Shown piece by piece: positions 8,471 through 17,920 of a DNA stretch of 64,000 nt. Position numbers and translations under genes: made by a program. The notes beneath the pieces were generated by a model. That model was not told the DNA's origin. It saw only the letters and a program-made list of their open reading frames with translations, and made no database searches. The stretch's first letter is position 1; each line of letters opens with the position of its first letter. The stretch is from Bog-473 sp963800725 (GTDB lineage Bacteria; Actinomycetota; Acidimicrobiia; Acidimicrobiales; RAAP-2), in the NCBI GenBank assembly GCA_963800725.1, contig CAWDCE010000017.1, positions 62,001-126,000 on the forward strand, in the 5' to 3' direction.

Positions 8471-9394
8471 GTGACCCCCCTGCTCCGCCCCTACGGCCAC
8501 CCCCTCGGCCACCTCGACCTGCTCGAATCGCTGGCGATCTTCATCATTCGCGAGGTGGCGGCCGAAGCCGAGCGCCCGGTCCTGCTCTTCAGCGGCGGCA
8601 AGGACTCGGCGGTCCTCCTGCACATCGCCGCCAAGGCCTTCGCCCCGGGCAAGCTGCCCTTCCCGGTCCTCCACGTCGACACCGGTCATAACTTCGGCGA
8701 GGTCCTTGACTACCGCGACGCCCAGGTCGAAGCCGTCGGTGCCCGCCTTTTGGTGGCCAAGGTCCAAGACACCATCGACGAGGGGCGCGTGGCGGACCCC
8801 GGCCCGGTGGCCTCGCGCAACCGCCTCCAGACCACCACCCTGCTCGACGCCATCACCACCCACAACTTCGACGCCGCTTTCGGGGGGGCACGACGCGACG
8901 AGGACAAGGCCAGGGCCAAAGAACGCGTGCTGTCGTTCCGCGATTCGTTCGGGCAGTGGGATCCCAAACGCCAACGCCCCGAACTCTGGCAGCTCTACCA
9001 GGGCAGCGTGCGCCCGGGCGAGCACCTCCGGGCCTTCCCGCTGTCGGACTTCACCGAGCTCGACATCTGGCAGTACATCCGCCGCGAACAGATCGTGCTC
9101 CCTTCCATCTATTTCGCCCACCAGCGCGAGGTGATCGAGCGCGACGGCATGTTGCTCGCGGCGAGCGAGTGGGTCCAGCCCAAGGGCCGCGAAACCATCG
9201 AGGTCGCAACGGTGCGTTACCGCACCGTCGGGGACGCCACCTTGACCGGCGCCGTGCGATCGAACGCCCGCACCATCGACGACATCATCGTTGAGGTCAG
9301 CTCCACCCGGATCTCCGAGCGCGGGGCGACGCGTGGTGACGACCGCTTCTCGGAGACCTCCATGGAGGACCGTAAGCGCGAGGGGTACTTCTAA
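8471..9394 (+). CDS. cysD: Sulfate adenylyltransferase subunit 2 (ATP sulfurylase small subunit)
   Basis: 307 residues, full length. The PP-loop is SGGKDSAVLL, followed by HVDTGHNF and the conserved GGARRDEDKARAKER segment; it ends in the family's KREGYF. With CysN it forms ATP sulfurylase, making APS from sulfate and ATP. The start is taken as GTG 8471, just before the conserved GHLDLLE region; no strong ribosome-binding site is visible, so a slightly different start is possible. CysN follows after 4 nt. Confidence 0.93.
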   Translation: MTPLLRPYGHPLGHLDLLESLAIFIIREVAAEAERPVLLFSGGKDSAVLLHIAAKAFAPGKLPFPVLHVDTGHNFGEVLDYRDAQVEAVGARLLVAKVQDTIDEGRVADPGPVASRNRLQTTTLLDAITTHNFDAAFGGARRDEDKARAKERVLSFRDSFGQWDPKRQRPELWQLYQGSVRPGEHLRAFPLSDFTELDIWQYIRREQIVLPSIYFAHQREVIERDGMLLAASEWVQPKGRETIEVATVRYRTVGDATLTGAVRSNARTIDDIIVEVSSTRISERGATRGDDRFSETSMEDRKREGYF

Positions 9395-9398
9395 GCCC

Positions 9399-10718
9399 AT
9401 GACCAAGATGCCCAGCTCGCCGTCAGCCGGCGGCCAGGAGCTCGGCGCCGACACCATGGACCTGTTGCGCTTCGCCACGATTGGTTCGGTCGACGACGGC
9501 AAGAGCACCCTGATCGGCCGCCTCCTCTTCGACACCCGCCAGCTCTTCGATGACCAGCTCGACACGCTCTCAGAGGCATCGGACCGTCGCGGGCTCGGCG
9601 AGGTCGACCTCTCCTTCGTCACCGACGGCTTGCGGGCCGAACGCGAGCAGGGCATCACGATCGACGTGGCCTATCGCTACTCGGCTACCCCGCACCGCAA
9701 ATTCGTGATCGCCGACTGCCCCGGCCACGTGCAATACACGCGCAACATGGCGACGGGCGCGTCGACGGCCGACCTCGCGCTGGCCCTGGTCGACGCCACC
9801 TCGGGATTGCGCGAGCAATCGCGCCGCCACATCTGCATCGCGGCCCTACTCGGGGTCGACCAACTCGTGGTGTGCGCGAACAAGATGGACCTGGTTGGTT
9901 GGGACAAAGCGGCCTACCAACGCATCGTCGATGAGATGCAGACCCTGGCGCGCCGCCTGGGCATCCATTCGTGCACCGTGATCCCGATCTCGGCCCTCAA
10001 TGGCGACAACGTGGTCGAGCGCTCCGATGCCGCACCCTGGTACGACGGCCCGACGGTCCTCGACGCCTTGGAATCGGCGGAGGCCGGGGGGTGGGCCTCC
10101 CAGCACGGTCTGCGCCAGGGCAACGGCGGTCGGCTGCCCGTCCAGTGGGTGTTACGCCAACCCGGCGGCGGTCGAAGCTACGCCGGCATGGTCAACGGGG
10201 GGCCGTTCCGCACCGGCGATCCGGTGGTCGTGCTCCCCGAGGGCCACTACAGCACCATCTCGGCCATCGAGACGGCGGACGGCCCGATCCAGCGGGCCGA
10301 AGTGGGACTGTCGGTGTCGGTGAAGCTCCACGACGATATCGACATCTCGCGCGGCGATCTGATCTCCTCGCTCGAAGAGCCCCCGAGGGTCACCGACACC
10401 TTCGAGGCAACGGTGTGCTGGTTTGGCGAGAAGCCCTTGGCGAGCGGGGATCGCCTCCGCATCAAGCACACCACCCGGGTGACCCCCGTCGTCGTCGAAC
10501 GGATCGAGGGGACCTTCGATGTCAACGAGCTCGAGCTGCACGAGGCTGAGCAGCTGGCCGAGAACGACATCGGCATCGTGCACCTGCGTACCGCCACCCC
10601 CCTTGCGCTCGACACCTACAAGGTCGACCGCATCACCGGCAGCTTCGTCCTGATCGACGAAGTGACGATCGCCACCGTGGCGGCCGGCATGGTCGGTCGA
10701 CCCACCATCGATTCGTAA
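9399..10718 (+). CDS. cysN: Sulfate adenylyltransferase subunit 1, GTPase
   Basis: 439 residues. GTPase motifs are complete: G1 GSVDDGKST, G3 DCPGHVQY, G4 NKMD. EF-Tu-like beta-barrel domains follow. It couples GTP hydrolysis to sulfate activation by CysD. It ends after the barrel domains, so there is no fused CysC APS kinase; this matches an APS reductase pathway that needs no PAPS. The ATG at 9399 lies 4 nt after cysD. Confidence 0.93.
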   Translation: MTKMPSSPSAGGQELGADTMDLLRFATIGSVDDGKSTLIGRLLFDTRQLFDDQLDTLSEASDRRGLGEVDLSFVTDGLRAEREQGITIDVAYRYSATPHRKFVIADCPGHVQYTRNMATGASTADLALALVDATSGLREQSRRHICIAALLGVDQLVVCANKMDLVGWDKAAYQRIVDEMQTLARRLGIHSCTVIPISALNGDNVVERSDAAPWYDGPTVLDALESAEAGGWASQHGLRQGNGGRLPVQWVLRQPGGGRSYAGMVNGGPFRTGDPVVVLPEGHYSTISAIETADGPIQRAEVGLSVSVKLHDDIDISRGDLISSLEEPPRVTDTFEATVCWFGEKPLASGDRLRIKHTTRVTPVVVERIEGTFDVNELELHEAEQLAENDIGIVHLRTATPLALDTYKVDRITGSFVLIDEVTIATVAAGMVGRPTIDS

Positions 10719-10736
10719 GGGTGCGGGGTCGATGAC

Positions 10737-11411
10737 GTGAGCGACCCAGGCCATCCCCGAGCCGCACCCGGGCCGCTCGGCAACGATCTGTTCGCGGTCT
10801 CCCTCGATCTTTCGGGGCGGGCCTGCTTGGTCGTCGGTGCCGGGAGAATCGCTGTCCGAAAAGCCGAGGGGCTCTTGGCGTGTGGGGCCAAGGTCACCGT
10901 GGTCGCCCCCGCCATCAGCGCGGAGATGGGAGCGCTCGGACCGGTCATCTTGTGGCGTCGCGCCTATGGGCGCGGTGACGTCGCTGGGTTCCGCCTCGTG
11001 ATCACCGCCACCGGCATCCCCGCGGTCGACGCCGCGGTCTTCGCCGACGCCGAGGCGGCCGGGGTGTGGGTCAACAGTGCCGACGACCCGGCCAACTGCT
11101 CGTTCATCTTGCCCTCGGTGCACCGCGACGGCCCGGTGACGATCGCCGTGTCGACGTCGGGGCGGAGTCCGGCGCTCGCGACCTGGTTACGCGGGCGCCT
11201 GGCCGCCGACTACGGCCACCACCTGGGCGCGTTGGCCGAAATGTTGGGGCAGGCCCGGGCCGCGCTCAAGGCCGATGGCCGCTCCACCGAGACGATCGAC
11301 TGGGCCACCCTGCTCGACGGCCCGCTGCCCGGGCTGGTCGCCGACGGACAGCTCGAGGCCGCCCGTGACCTCATCTCGTCCGCCACCGGAGTCACGGTTG
11401 GGCCACCATGA
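10737..11411 (+). CDS. Precorrin-2 dehydrogenase / sirohydrochlorin ferrochelatase (CysG N-terminal or SirC type)
   Basis: 224 residues with the Rossmann motif VVGAGRIAVRKAEGLL, the NSADDPANCSFILPS segment and the STSGRSPALATWLR dimerisation region of CysG-N/Met8p. It oxidises precorrin-2 to sirohydrochlorin and may insert iron to give siroheme, the cofactor of the sulfite reductase encoded 3 kb away. Reading begins at GTG 10737, 18 nt after cysN. No methyltransferase (CysG-C) domain is fused. The 3' end overlaps the convergent next gene by 20 nt. Confidence 0.88.
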   Translation: MSDPGHPRAAPGPLGNDLFAVSLDLSGRACLVVGAGRIAVRKAEGLLACGAKVTVVAPAISAEMGALGPVILWRRAYGRGDVAGFRLVITATGIPAVDAAVFADAEAAGVWVNSADDPANCSFILPSVHRDGPVTIAVSTSGRSPALATWLRGRLAADYGHHLGALAEMLGQARAALKADGRSTETIDWATLLDGPLPGLVADGQLEAARDLISSATGVTVGPP

Positions 11412-11919
11412 CGACGGTGCCGGTGACCAAGAGCACCAGGACGAGCGTCCCCGCCCACACCATGGTCTTGGCGTCGCGCACCAGCGCCGCATCGTTGGGT
11501 TCGGGCGCGACCCCCGTGTCGTCGTCCGGCGCGCGCGCGTGCACCATGTTCGCCACCCGGCGCTCGGCCGGCCAGAGCAGCCCCTCGGCGAGGAGGGCCA
11601 CGATGATGAAGATCGCCAGTCCCGACATCACCCATGCGTCTTTGAACGAATAGGCCCCGTGGCTCATGGCAAGGAGCGCGACCCCAAAGACGGGGATGCC
11701 GTAGAGGAAGCGGCCGGCCCAGTTCACCCCCGGCTTGAAGTACCGCACGATTGGTTCGGGGAGGGCCCCGCCGGTGCCGAAACGTCGCCGCAGACGTACC
11801 GCCGTCGCGGTACTGGCCGAAACGGTGGCCAATGCGACCACGACGCAGGCCACGTGCGCCAAGAGCACGAGATCGAAAGTCGCGCCGCTCGGCTGGGCAT
11901 GCATGCCCGACATCTTCAC
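11392..11919 (-). CDS. DUF2269-like integral membrane protein
   Basis: 175 residues with four strongly hydrophobic segments (near residues 14-40, 70-88, 95-115 and 148-172) and a hydrophilic acidic loop before the last. The pattern and the FKPGVNWAGRFLYGIPVFG region fit the predicted membrane family DUF2269, whose function is unknown. Single gene, converging on the siroheme gene and divergent from galT. Confidence 0.6.
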   Translation of the reverse strand: MKMSGMHAQPSGATFDLVLLAHVACVVVALATVSASTATAVRLRRRFGTGGALPEPIVRYFKPGVNWAGRFLYGIPVFGVALLAMSHGAYSFKDAWVMSGLAIFIIVALLAEGLLWPAERRVANMVHARAPDDDTGVAPEPNDAALVRDAKTMVWAGTLVLVLLVTGTVVMVAQP

Positions 11920-11964
11920 TCATTTGTGCCTGGGCACGGTAAACAGATAGTGACGGTGCAGCAA

Positions 11965-11994
11965 TTGTGGGCGGCTGAGCCGCTACCGTAGATA
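11965..11994 (+). promoter_or_regulatory. Candidate sigma70-type promoter for galT
   Basis: TTGTGG at 11965-11970 and TAGATA at 11989-11994 are separated by 18 nt and lie about 70 nt upstream of the galT start. The spacer holds a small GCGGCT-GA-GCCGC hairpin. Assigned by eye only. Confidence 0.4.
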
Positions 11995-12062
11995 AGGACA
12001 AAGCGATGAATGAGGCGACCGCCGATGAAGGTGGATGACGACGTGGAACAGAACAAGCACCG

Positions 12063-13052
12063 ATGAACCAACTGCGGCTCGACCCGCTGTCAGGACGCTG
12101 GGTGGTGGTGAGCCCGGGCCGATCCGAACGTCCTTACTCCTTTGTCACCCGCTCGGAGTGGGTCCAAGAGGATCCGCCGCGCCCCTGCCCGTTCTGTCCG
12201 GGCAACGAGGAGATCACCCCGCCCGCTCTCGAAACCTACGGCCCGACCGGCAGCTGGCTGGTGCGCGTGGTCCCCAATCTCTACCCCGCCTTCGAGGGTG
12301 ACGAGCCCTTCGTCGTCGCCAACCGCGGTCCGGTCTTCACCCAGGCGACCGCCGGGGGGATCCATGAGATCTTGATCTTCTCCCCCGAGCACCTCGACAC
12401 CTGGGGCATGTTGAGCCGAGAGCAGAGCGGCCTGGTGATGGCGGCGCTGCGCGACCGGCTCGAAGAACATTCACAGCGGCCGAACATCCGCTACACCCAG
12501 GCCATTGTGAACTCGGGGCGTGAGGCGGGGGCCTCGCTCGAGCACCCCCACGGCCAGTTGCTCGGAATGTCGTTCATCCCACGCGAGCTGGCCGAAGAGC
12601 AGGCCCGCTTCGCCCGCTTCGTCGGGTCGTGCCTTTTGTGCACGACCATGGAAGCCGAAGAGGACTCGGGGGACCGGACCATCTACAGCGACGACAAGGT
12701 GATGGTCATCTGCCCGTTTTGGAGTGCGGTCCCCTACGAGATGCTGATCATCCCCAGAGCGCACGCACCGCACATGCACACGAGCTCGACCGAGGATCTC
12801 GTCGCCGTCGGCGAGGCCATCCGCACCTCGCTCAACCACCTGGCCCACACCGTTGGCGACGTGGCCTACAACATCGTGTTCCACTCGGCCCCCTACAAGG
12901 TCGGCGAACCCTTCCACTGGCACGCCCACATCTGGCCCAAGGCCACCACCACGGCCGGGTTCGAGCTCGGGACCGGGGTGGCGATCAACGTCGTCTCCCC
13001 CGAAGAGTCAGCCGAGACGCTCAAGATGGCCGCGTTGGCCCAAAGCCACTAG
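12063..13052 (+). CDS. galT: Galactose-1-phosphate uridylyltransferase (GalT family)
   Basis: 329 residues. The zinc-site motif CPFC is near residue 40 and the catalytic HPHG motif appears in SLEHPHGQLLGMSF. A second HIT-fold half carries HWHAHIWPK. GalT exchanges UMP between UDP-glucose and galactose-1-phosphate. No galK or galE is adjacent; the neighbours are the trehalose/maltose genes treS and maltokinase, so it may serve a broader sugar-1-phosphate role such as an ADP/UDP-sugar phosphorylase-like activity. It overlaps the convergent maltokinase gene by 4 nt. Confidence 0.85.
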   Translation: MNQLRLDPLSGRWVVVSPGRSERPYSFVTRSEWVQEDPPRPCPFCPGNEEITPPALETYGPTGSWLVRVVPNLYPAFEGDEPFVVANRGPVFTQATAGGIHEILIFSPEHLDTWGMLSREQSGLVMAALRDRLEEHSQRPNIRYTQAIVNSGREAGASLEHPHGQLLGMSFIPRELAEEQARFARFVGSCLLCTTMEAEEDSGDRTIYSDDKVMVICPFWSAVPYEMLIIPRAHAPHMHTSSTEDLVAVGEAIRTSLNHLAHTVGDVAYNIVFHSAPYKVGEPFHWHAHIWPKATTTAGFELGTGVAINVVSPEESAETLKMAALAQSH

Positions 13053-14309
13053 GGCACGCTCGGGGTCAAGCGCACCGAACGGGCCAGTTCGAGCAACGCC
13101 ACCAGGTTGCGCACCACATCGCGGTCAGGCCCGGCCAGACCGGTGATCCCCGGAGTCGAGAGGTACCCGCTCAGGACGGCGCGTCGGTTGCGGGCCTCCC
13201 AGGCCCGGCCCAACGCATCGAGCCCGAGCCGGCCGGCCGGATCCCGCTCCGCCGCGGCCACCGTGCTGGCCTGATGGATCGACCACAACAGATCGGCCAC
13301 GTCACCAAGTGGGGTGCGCGGGCTCGGCTCGGTGTGACCGGGCACCACCCCGCCCGGGCGGCAGTCGCTGACCACCCACCCGTGATCGGTGCGCGACACC
13401 CGACCGAGATGCAGGTCGCCGTGGGTGCGGATGATCGGCAGGTGCAGGTCGGCATCGCGTAGTTCCTTGATCAGGTCCGCCACCCCCGGGGCCTCCAAGA
13501 GGGTGGGGTCGGCGGCACCGATGGCCGCCTCCGCGGCATCGACCCAGGCAGTGACCGAGTCGGGTGTGCGATCGAAGGCCGCGTCGAGCGCGCGAGGTGC
13601 ATGCGCGCCGTCATGGTCCCGAGCGCGTGGGCCTCGGGGCGAAATCCCCACCGGCTGCCTCTGGCCGTCCCCCCGTGCGTAGAGGTCGCGCAACGAGGTG
13701 AGGGCCAGCGCCCAACCGACCGCGCGCCCGGTCATGGGTTCTTGGACGACCCCGAGGTCACGTTGTTCCCAGGTCCAGCGCACCAAGCGGGGCAGCGATG
13801 TGGTTGAACCCGTTGGCGTCGAGCGCCATCAAGAGGTCGACGGCGGGCCGGGGCTCGTCGCGCAGCCACGGGAACACGATGAGGTCGCCGCGATCACCGC
13901 AGTCGAGCATGGTGACTTTCTCGTCGTCGCGCAGATAGGCAATGGGGCCTGGGCGCGGCTCGATGCCGCGAATGGTGGCCAGCACCAGTGGGGCCAGCTC
14001 GGCGTCACGCAACGCGTCGACACACACCGCCAAACCGTCGTCGTCCTCGAAGAGACCGAGTGCGGCCTCGTCGCCCGGGCGCAAGAAGCGCGGCTCGTCG
14101 CCGACCCGGCGCAACCCGACGATGAGGTGCGCGGTGCGGGCGTCCACCTGGGCCACCACGTCGAGGAGCCCGGGACGTCCGGGGCGCAGCACCTTCGCCC
14201 GCAACACGGTGATGGCATCGGGGCGCGGCACGGCCACGTCGTCATAACTGCGCAGCGCGAGCCACGACTCGACCAAGGTGGCGATGGCCTGGGTCTGCTC
14301 GGGGTTCAT
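13049..14309 (-). CDS. mak: Maltokinase (Mak/Pep2), frameshifted in the sequence
   Basis: About 419 residues when the frames are joined. The N-terminal cap region (from ATG 14309) reads on to HIAAPL in one frame; the rest, starting RLVRWTWEQRDLG, is in another, with a shift in a C run near 13778. Two or three further shifts between ~13660 and 13590 are needed to restore the expected FAPEAH...TARMHLA segment. The kinase catalytic site is clear: THGDLHLGRV, then VVSDCRPGG. Maltokinase phosphorylates maltose with ATP to maltose-1-phosphate, the GlgE substrate for alpha-glucan synthesis. It overlaps the treS stop by ATGA, matching the widespread TreS-Mak pairing. Confidence 0.82.
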
Positions 14310-16155
14310 TCCCCGCCCGGTCCTTCGTCTTGGACGAGGTCGAACCACAAGAAGCCGTAGGGCGGGAGGGTGATGGTGTAGGGCTCCTCGCTCACCGCGG
14401 GGAACGGCACCCGCCCGAGCACCTCGAATGGGGTGGAACCGGCCCACTTGGCCAGCGACAATTCGGCGGGCTGGGCGAACCGGCTCAGGTTGTGCACACA
14501 CAGCACCGCTTGGAAGCGGCGGATCGCCTCGTCGCTCGGTTCCTCGTTGCCCGCCGGCACGGTCCGGGTCGTCACCAAAGAGCGTCCCCAGTCCACGGCA
14601 TTGAGCACGGCGTCGTTGGTACTCGGCGAATCCGCCGCGCCCCGGGGGTCGCGGTCACGATGTCGGCCACCTCACCAGAACGCATGTAGGCGAGCACCGA
14701 GGGATTCGCACAGTTGAGGATCTCCATCTCGCCGACCCCCATGACCGGCAGCGCCCGGCGTTCGGTCAGCATGCGGCGGAGCCAATGCAAGAACGAGCCG
14801 CCGTTGCGCAACTGGGCTTCGACGTTGACCGCGCTGAAGCCGTAGACCGGGTCCATCAGCGGTGGCAGGTAGAGCTGGGCGAAGTCGGCCTTGGAGAACC
14901 CGCCGTTGCGGTCGGGGGACCACTGCATTGGGGTGCGCACCGAGTCGCGGTCACCGAGGTAGATGTTGTCCCCCATCAACAACTCGTCGCCGTAGTAGAT
15001 GACCGGGCTCCCCGGCAGTGAGAGCAATAATGCGTAGAGGAGCTCGGCGGTGCGTCGGTCATTGTCGAGCAGCGGGGCGAGGCGGCGCCCGATCCCCATG
15101 TGCCGCTTCATGCGCGGGTCCTTGGCGTACTCGGCGATGAGGTAGTCGCGGTCCTCGTCGCTCACCTGTTCGAGGGTCAGCTCGTCATGGTTGCGCAAGA
15201 AGATGGCCCACTGACACGCCCCGTTGATGACCGGGGTCTGCGACAGGATCTCGGTGATCGGATAGCGCTGCTCGCGGCGCACCGCCATGAAGAGGCGGGG
15301 CATGAGCGGGAAATGGAAACACAGGTGGCACTCGTCGCCGTCGCCGAAGTAATCGGCCACGTCGCTCGGCCACCCGTTGGCCTCGGCCAACAAGATCCGG
15401 CCCGGGTAGTCCGCCTCGAGTTGCTTGCGGATCCGCCTGATGAACGTGTGGGTCTCGGGCAGGTGCTCCCCCGACGTGCCGTCGCGCTGGTAGAGGTAGG
15501 GGACCGCATCGAGCCGGAAGCCGTCAAAGCCCAGATCCAGCCAGAAGCGGACCAGGTCGATCATGGTGTCGGCCACTTCGGGGTTGTCGTAGTTGAGGTC
15601 GGGTTGGTGGTGGTAGAAGCGGTGCCAGTAGTACTGCTGGCGGGTGTCGTCCCAGGTCCAGTTGGAGCGTTCGACGTCGGTGAAGACGACCCGGGCATCG
15701 GGCCAGCGCTGGTCGTCGTCGTTCCAGACATACCAATCGGCCTTGGCGTTGTCGCGGCTCGAGCGTGACTCGATGAACCAGGGGTGTTGATCGCTGGTGT
15801 GGTTCATGACCAGGTCGGCGATGACCCGGATGCCGCGACGGTGGGCGTCTTCGAGAAAGGCCACCAGATCGCCAATGCTCCCGTAGTCGGGATGCACGTT
15901 GAAGAAGTCACTGATGTCGTAGCCGCCGTCGCGGAGCGGCGAGGGATAGAACGGCAGCATCCAGATGCAGTCGATGCCCAGCCACTCGATGTAGTCGAGT
16001 TTCTCGCGCAATCCCCGCAGATCGCCGCTGCCGTCGTTGTTGGCATCGAAGAAGCCGCGGATCAACACCTCGTAGAAGACGGCGTGTTGGAACCAGCGGA
16101 CCGACGGGTCGAAGGGGCCCTCCCCCGCACTCACGGGGATCGGGGGCGAGCTCAC
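14306..16155 (-). CDS. treS: Trehalose synthase / maltose alpha-D-glucosyltransferase, frameshifted near the C-terminus
   Basis: About 616 residues joined. GH13 motifs are all present: DLVMNHTS, GFRLDAVPYL (nucleophile Asp), LLAEANGW (acid/base Glu) and LRNHDELTLE. It interconverts trehalose and maltose. One indel near 14640-14660 splits the C-terminal beta-sandwich (VLCVHNLSRFAQPAEL ... LPPYGFLWF) from the barrel. Between the last barrel motif and this domain lies an extra, acidic linker of about 45 residues. The GTG at 16155 is chosen because it overlaps the enoyl-CoA hydratase stop (GTGA); the stop overlaps the maltokinase ATG. Confidence 0.88.
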
Positions 16156-16926
16156 CGCCCCACGAAGATGGCCTGGCCCGGGCCGTGCTCGGTGAACGAG
16201 GTGATGCCGCGGGCCGGCGTCCTCGGTGCGTGCCACCGTGGCGAAGGCCTCGGCCTCGAGGGCGAGGCCGTCGGACAGGGGCCCGTCGAGGCCCGCGTCG
16301 AGTGCGCCCTTGGCCAGACCGTGCGCAAGAATCGCCCCGCGGGCGAACTCGGCGGCCCACGCCAGCGCCTCGTCGAGGACGTCGTCGGGCGCAACCACCC
16401 GGTTGACCAGCCCGATCGCCTGGGCCTCGGTGGCCCGGACCTGACGTCCCGAAAAGATCAGCTCCTTGGCCCGAGAGGCGCCGATGAGGCGGGGCAGGCG
16501 CTGCGTGCCGCCGCCGCCGGGGATGACCCCGAGGAGGACTTCGGGGAGCCCGAGCTTGGCGTCATCGGCGCAGATGCGCAGGTCGGCCGCGAGTGCGAGC
16601 TCGAGACCGCCACCGAGCGCGTAGCCGTTGATGGCCGCGATGGTCACCCGGGGAATTGCTGCGAGTGCACCGAGCGCAGCGGTGAAGTTGGCCCCGACCG
16701 CCTCTGCCCCCGCCCGTCGAGTTCGACGATGTCGGCCCCGGCCGCGAAGATCCGGCGCCCTCCCCACACCACGACGGCACCGGGGGGGTCGACGGTGAGC
16801 TCGCTCGCGATCCGCGAAGATCTGCGAGAGGACGGCACCCGAGAGGGCGTTGGCCTTGGGCCGGTCCAGCCTGATGAGGGCCACGCCGTCGTCACGGCGT
16901 TCGAGGCTCACGAAGGTTTCACTCAT
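16152..16926 (-). CDS. Enoyl-CoA hydratase/isomerase family protein, frameshifted
   Basis: About 257 residues joined from three frames, with indels near 16815, 16700 and 16215. Crotonase features are intact once joined: the first oxyanion-hole loop IFAAGADIVEL, the second in INGYALGGGLELALA, and both catalytic Glu positions (GGGLELA and GLPEVLLGV). Family members hydrate trans-2-enoyl-CoA; the precise substrate is not evident. Its stop is coupled to treS by a GTGA overlap, an odd partner for a fatty-acid gene. The upstream MeaB-type GTPase ends 28 nt away. Confidence 0.82.
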
Positions 16927-16953
16927 CGTCGCACCGTACCCGACGCCGCGGCC

Positions 16954-17920
16954 TCACTTCGGCATGAGACGCTCGGCCGCCTCGTAGGGGTCGAGTTCGC
17001 CGGCCGCCACCTCTTTGACGGCCCGGGAGAACTCCTCGCCGGCGGCCACCTCGTCGATCACTACCGAGCTGCGCGCCGTCATTACCCTGTGCAACTCATG
17101 TGCGACCCGTTCGGTGCGCCTTTGGTCGAGCAGGCCACCTTCGACGAGATGCGCCCGGTGCTCGCCAATCGCGTGCCACAGCTCGTCGACGCCTTCGCCG
17201 GTGGCGGCCACGGTGTCGAAACCGGGGGGCGCCACGACCGAGCGAGGAGAGGTCGAGCATCTGTTCGAGGTCGCGCCGGGCCTCCCTGGCCCCGGGCCGG
17301 TCGGCCTTGTTGATCACGAAAAGGTCGGCGATCTCCAAGAGTCCGGCCTTGTTGGCCTGCATCGAGTCGCCCCAACCGGGCGTGACGACAACCACGGTGG
17401 TGTCGGCGGCCGACGCCACCTCGACCTCCATCTGCCCGACGCCGACGGTCTCGACGATGACGACGGGCAGTCCGGCCGCACCCAGGACCCGCACGGCGTC
17501 GGGCACGGCGAGGGCCAGGCCCCCAGGTGCCCGCGGGTGGCCATGGAGCGGATGAAGACGGTCGGGTCCAGCGCGTGCTGTTGCATGCGGATCCGGTCGC
17601 CCAAGATGGCCCCGCCGCTGAAAGGCGAGGTGGGGTCGATGGCCAGCACCGCCGACCTGATCGAGCGGTTCGGGGTGCGGGCTCGGCCCCAGCCCGCCGC
17701 GCACGGCACGTGATGAGCCGGTCGGTCAGGGTCGACTTGCCCGCCCCGGGCGCCCCGGTGAGCCCGACCGTGTAGGGCACCGTGCTGCGATAGGCCAACC
17801 GGGCCACGGCCAACCCGGGTTGGCCGCCCCGCTCGACCAGTGAGATCAGACGGGCCAGCGCCACGCGGTCGTGGCGACGGGCGAGGTCGAGCAGTTCGGC
17901 TGGGTCGCGTCGACGGGCGG
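16954..17920 (-). CDS. meaB: Methylmalonyl-CoA mutase-associated GTPase MeaB (ArgK family), frameshifted
   Basis: About 310 residues when at least three frames are joined. Walker A is GAPGAGKSTLTDRL, then AIDPTSPFSGGAILGDRI, the switch VETVGVGQMEVE, and G4 VINKAD; the C-terminal FDTVAATGEGVDEL and dimerisation arm are present. MeaB chaperones adenosylcobalamin loading of methylmalonyl-CoA mutase, which is not in this window. The residues DPAELLDLARRHDRVALARL mark the true N-terminus, which lies inside the end of murA, so the exact start near 17920 is uncertain and another indel is likely there. Confidence 0.78.

Noticed and set aside
8377..8691. Possible leader peptide or upstream gene before cysD
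   Set aside because: It overlaps cysD out of frame, is Pro/Arg-rich without Cys clusters as known cys leader peptides have, and shows no family similarity.
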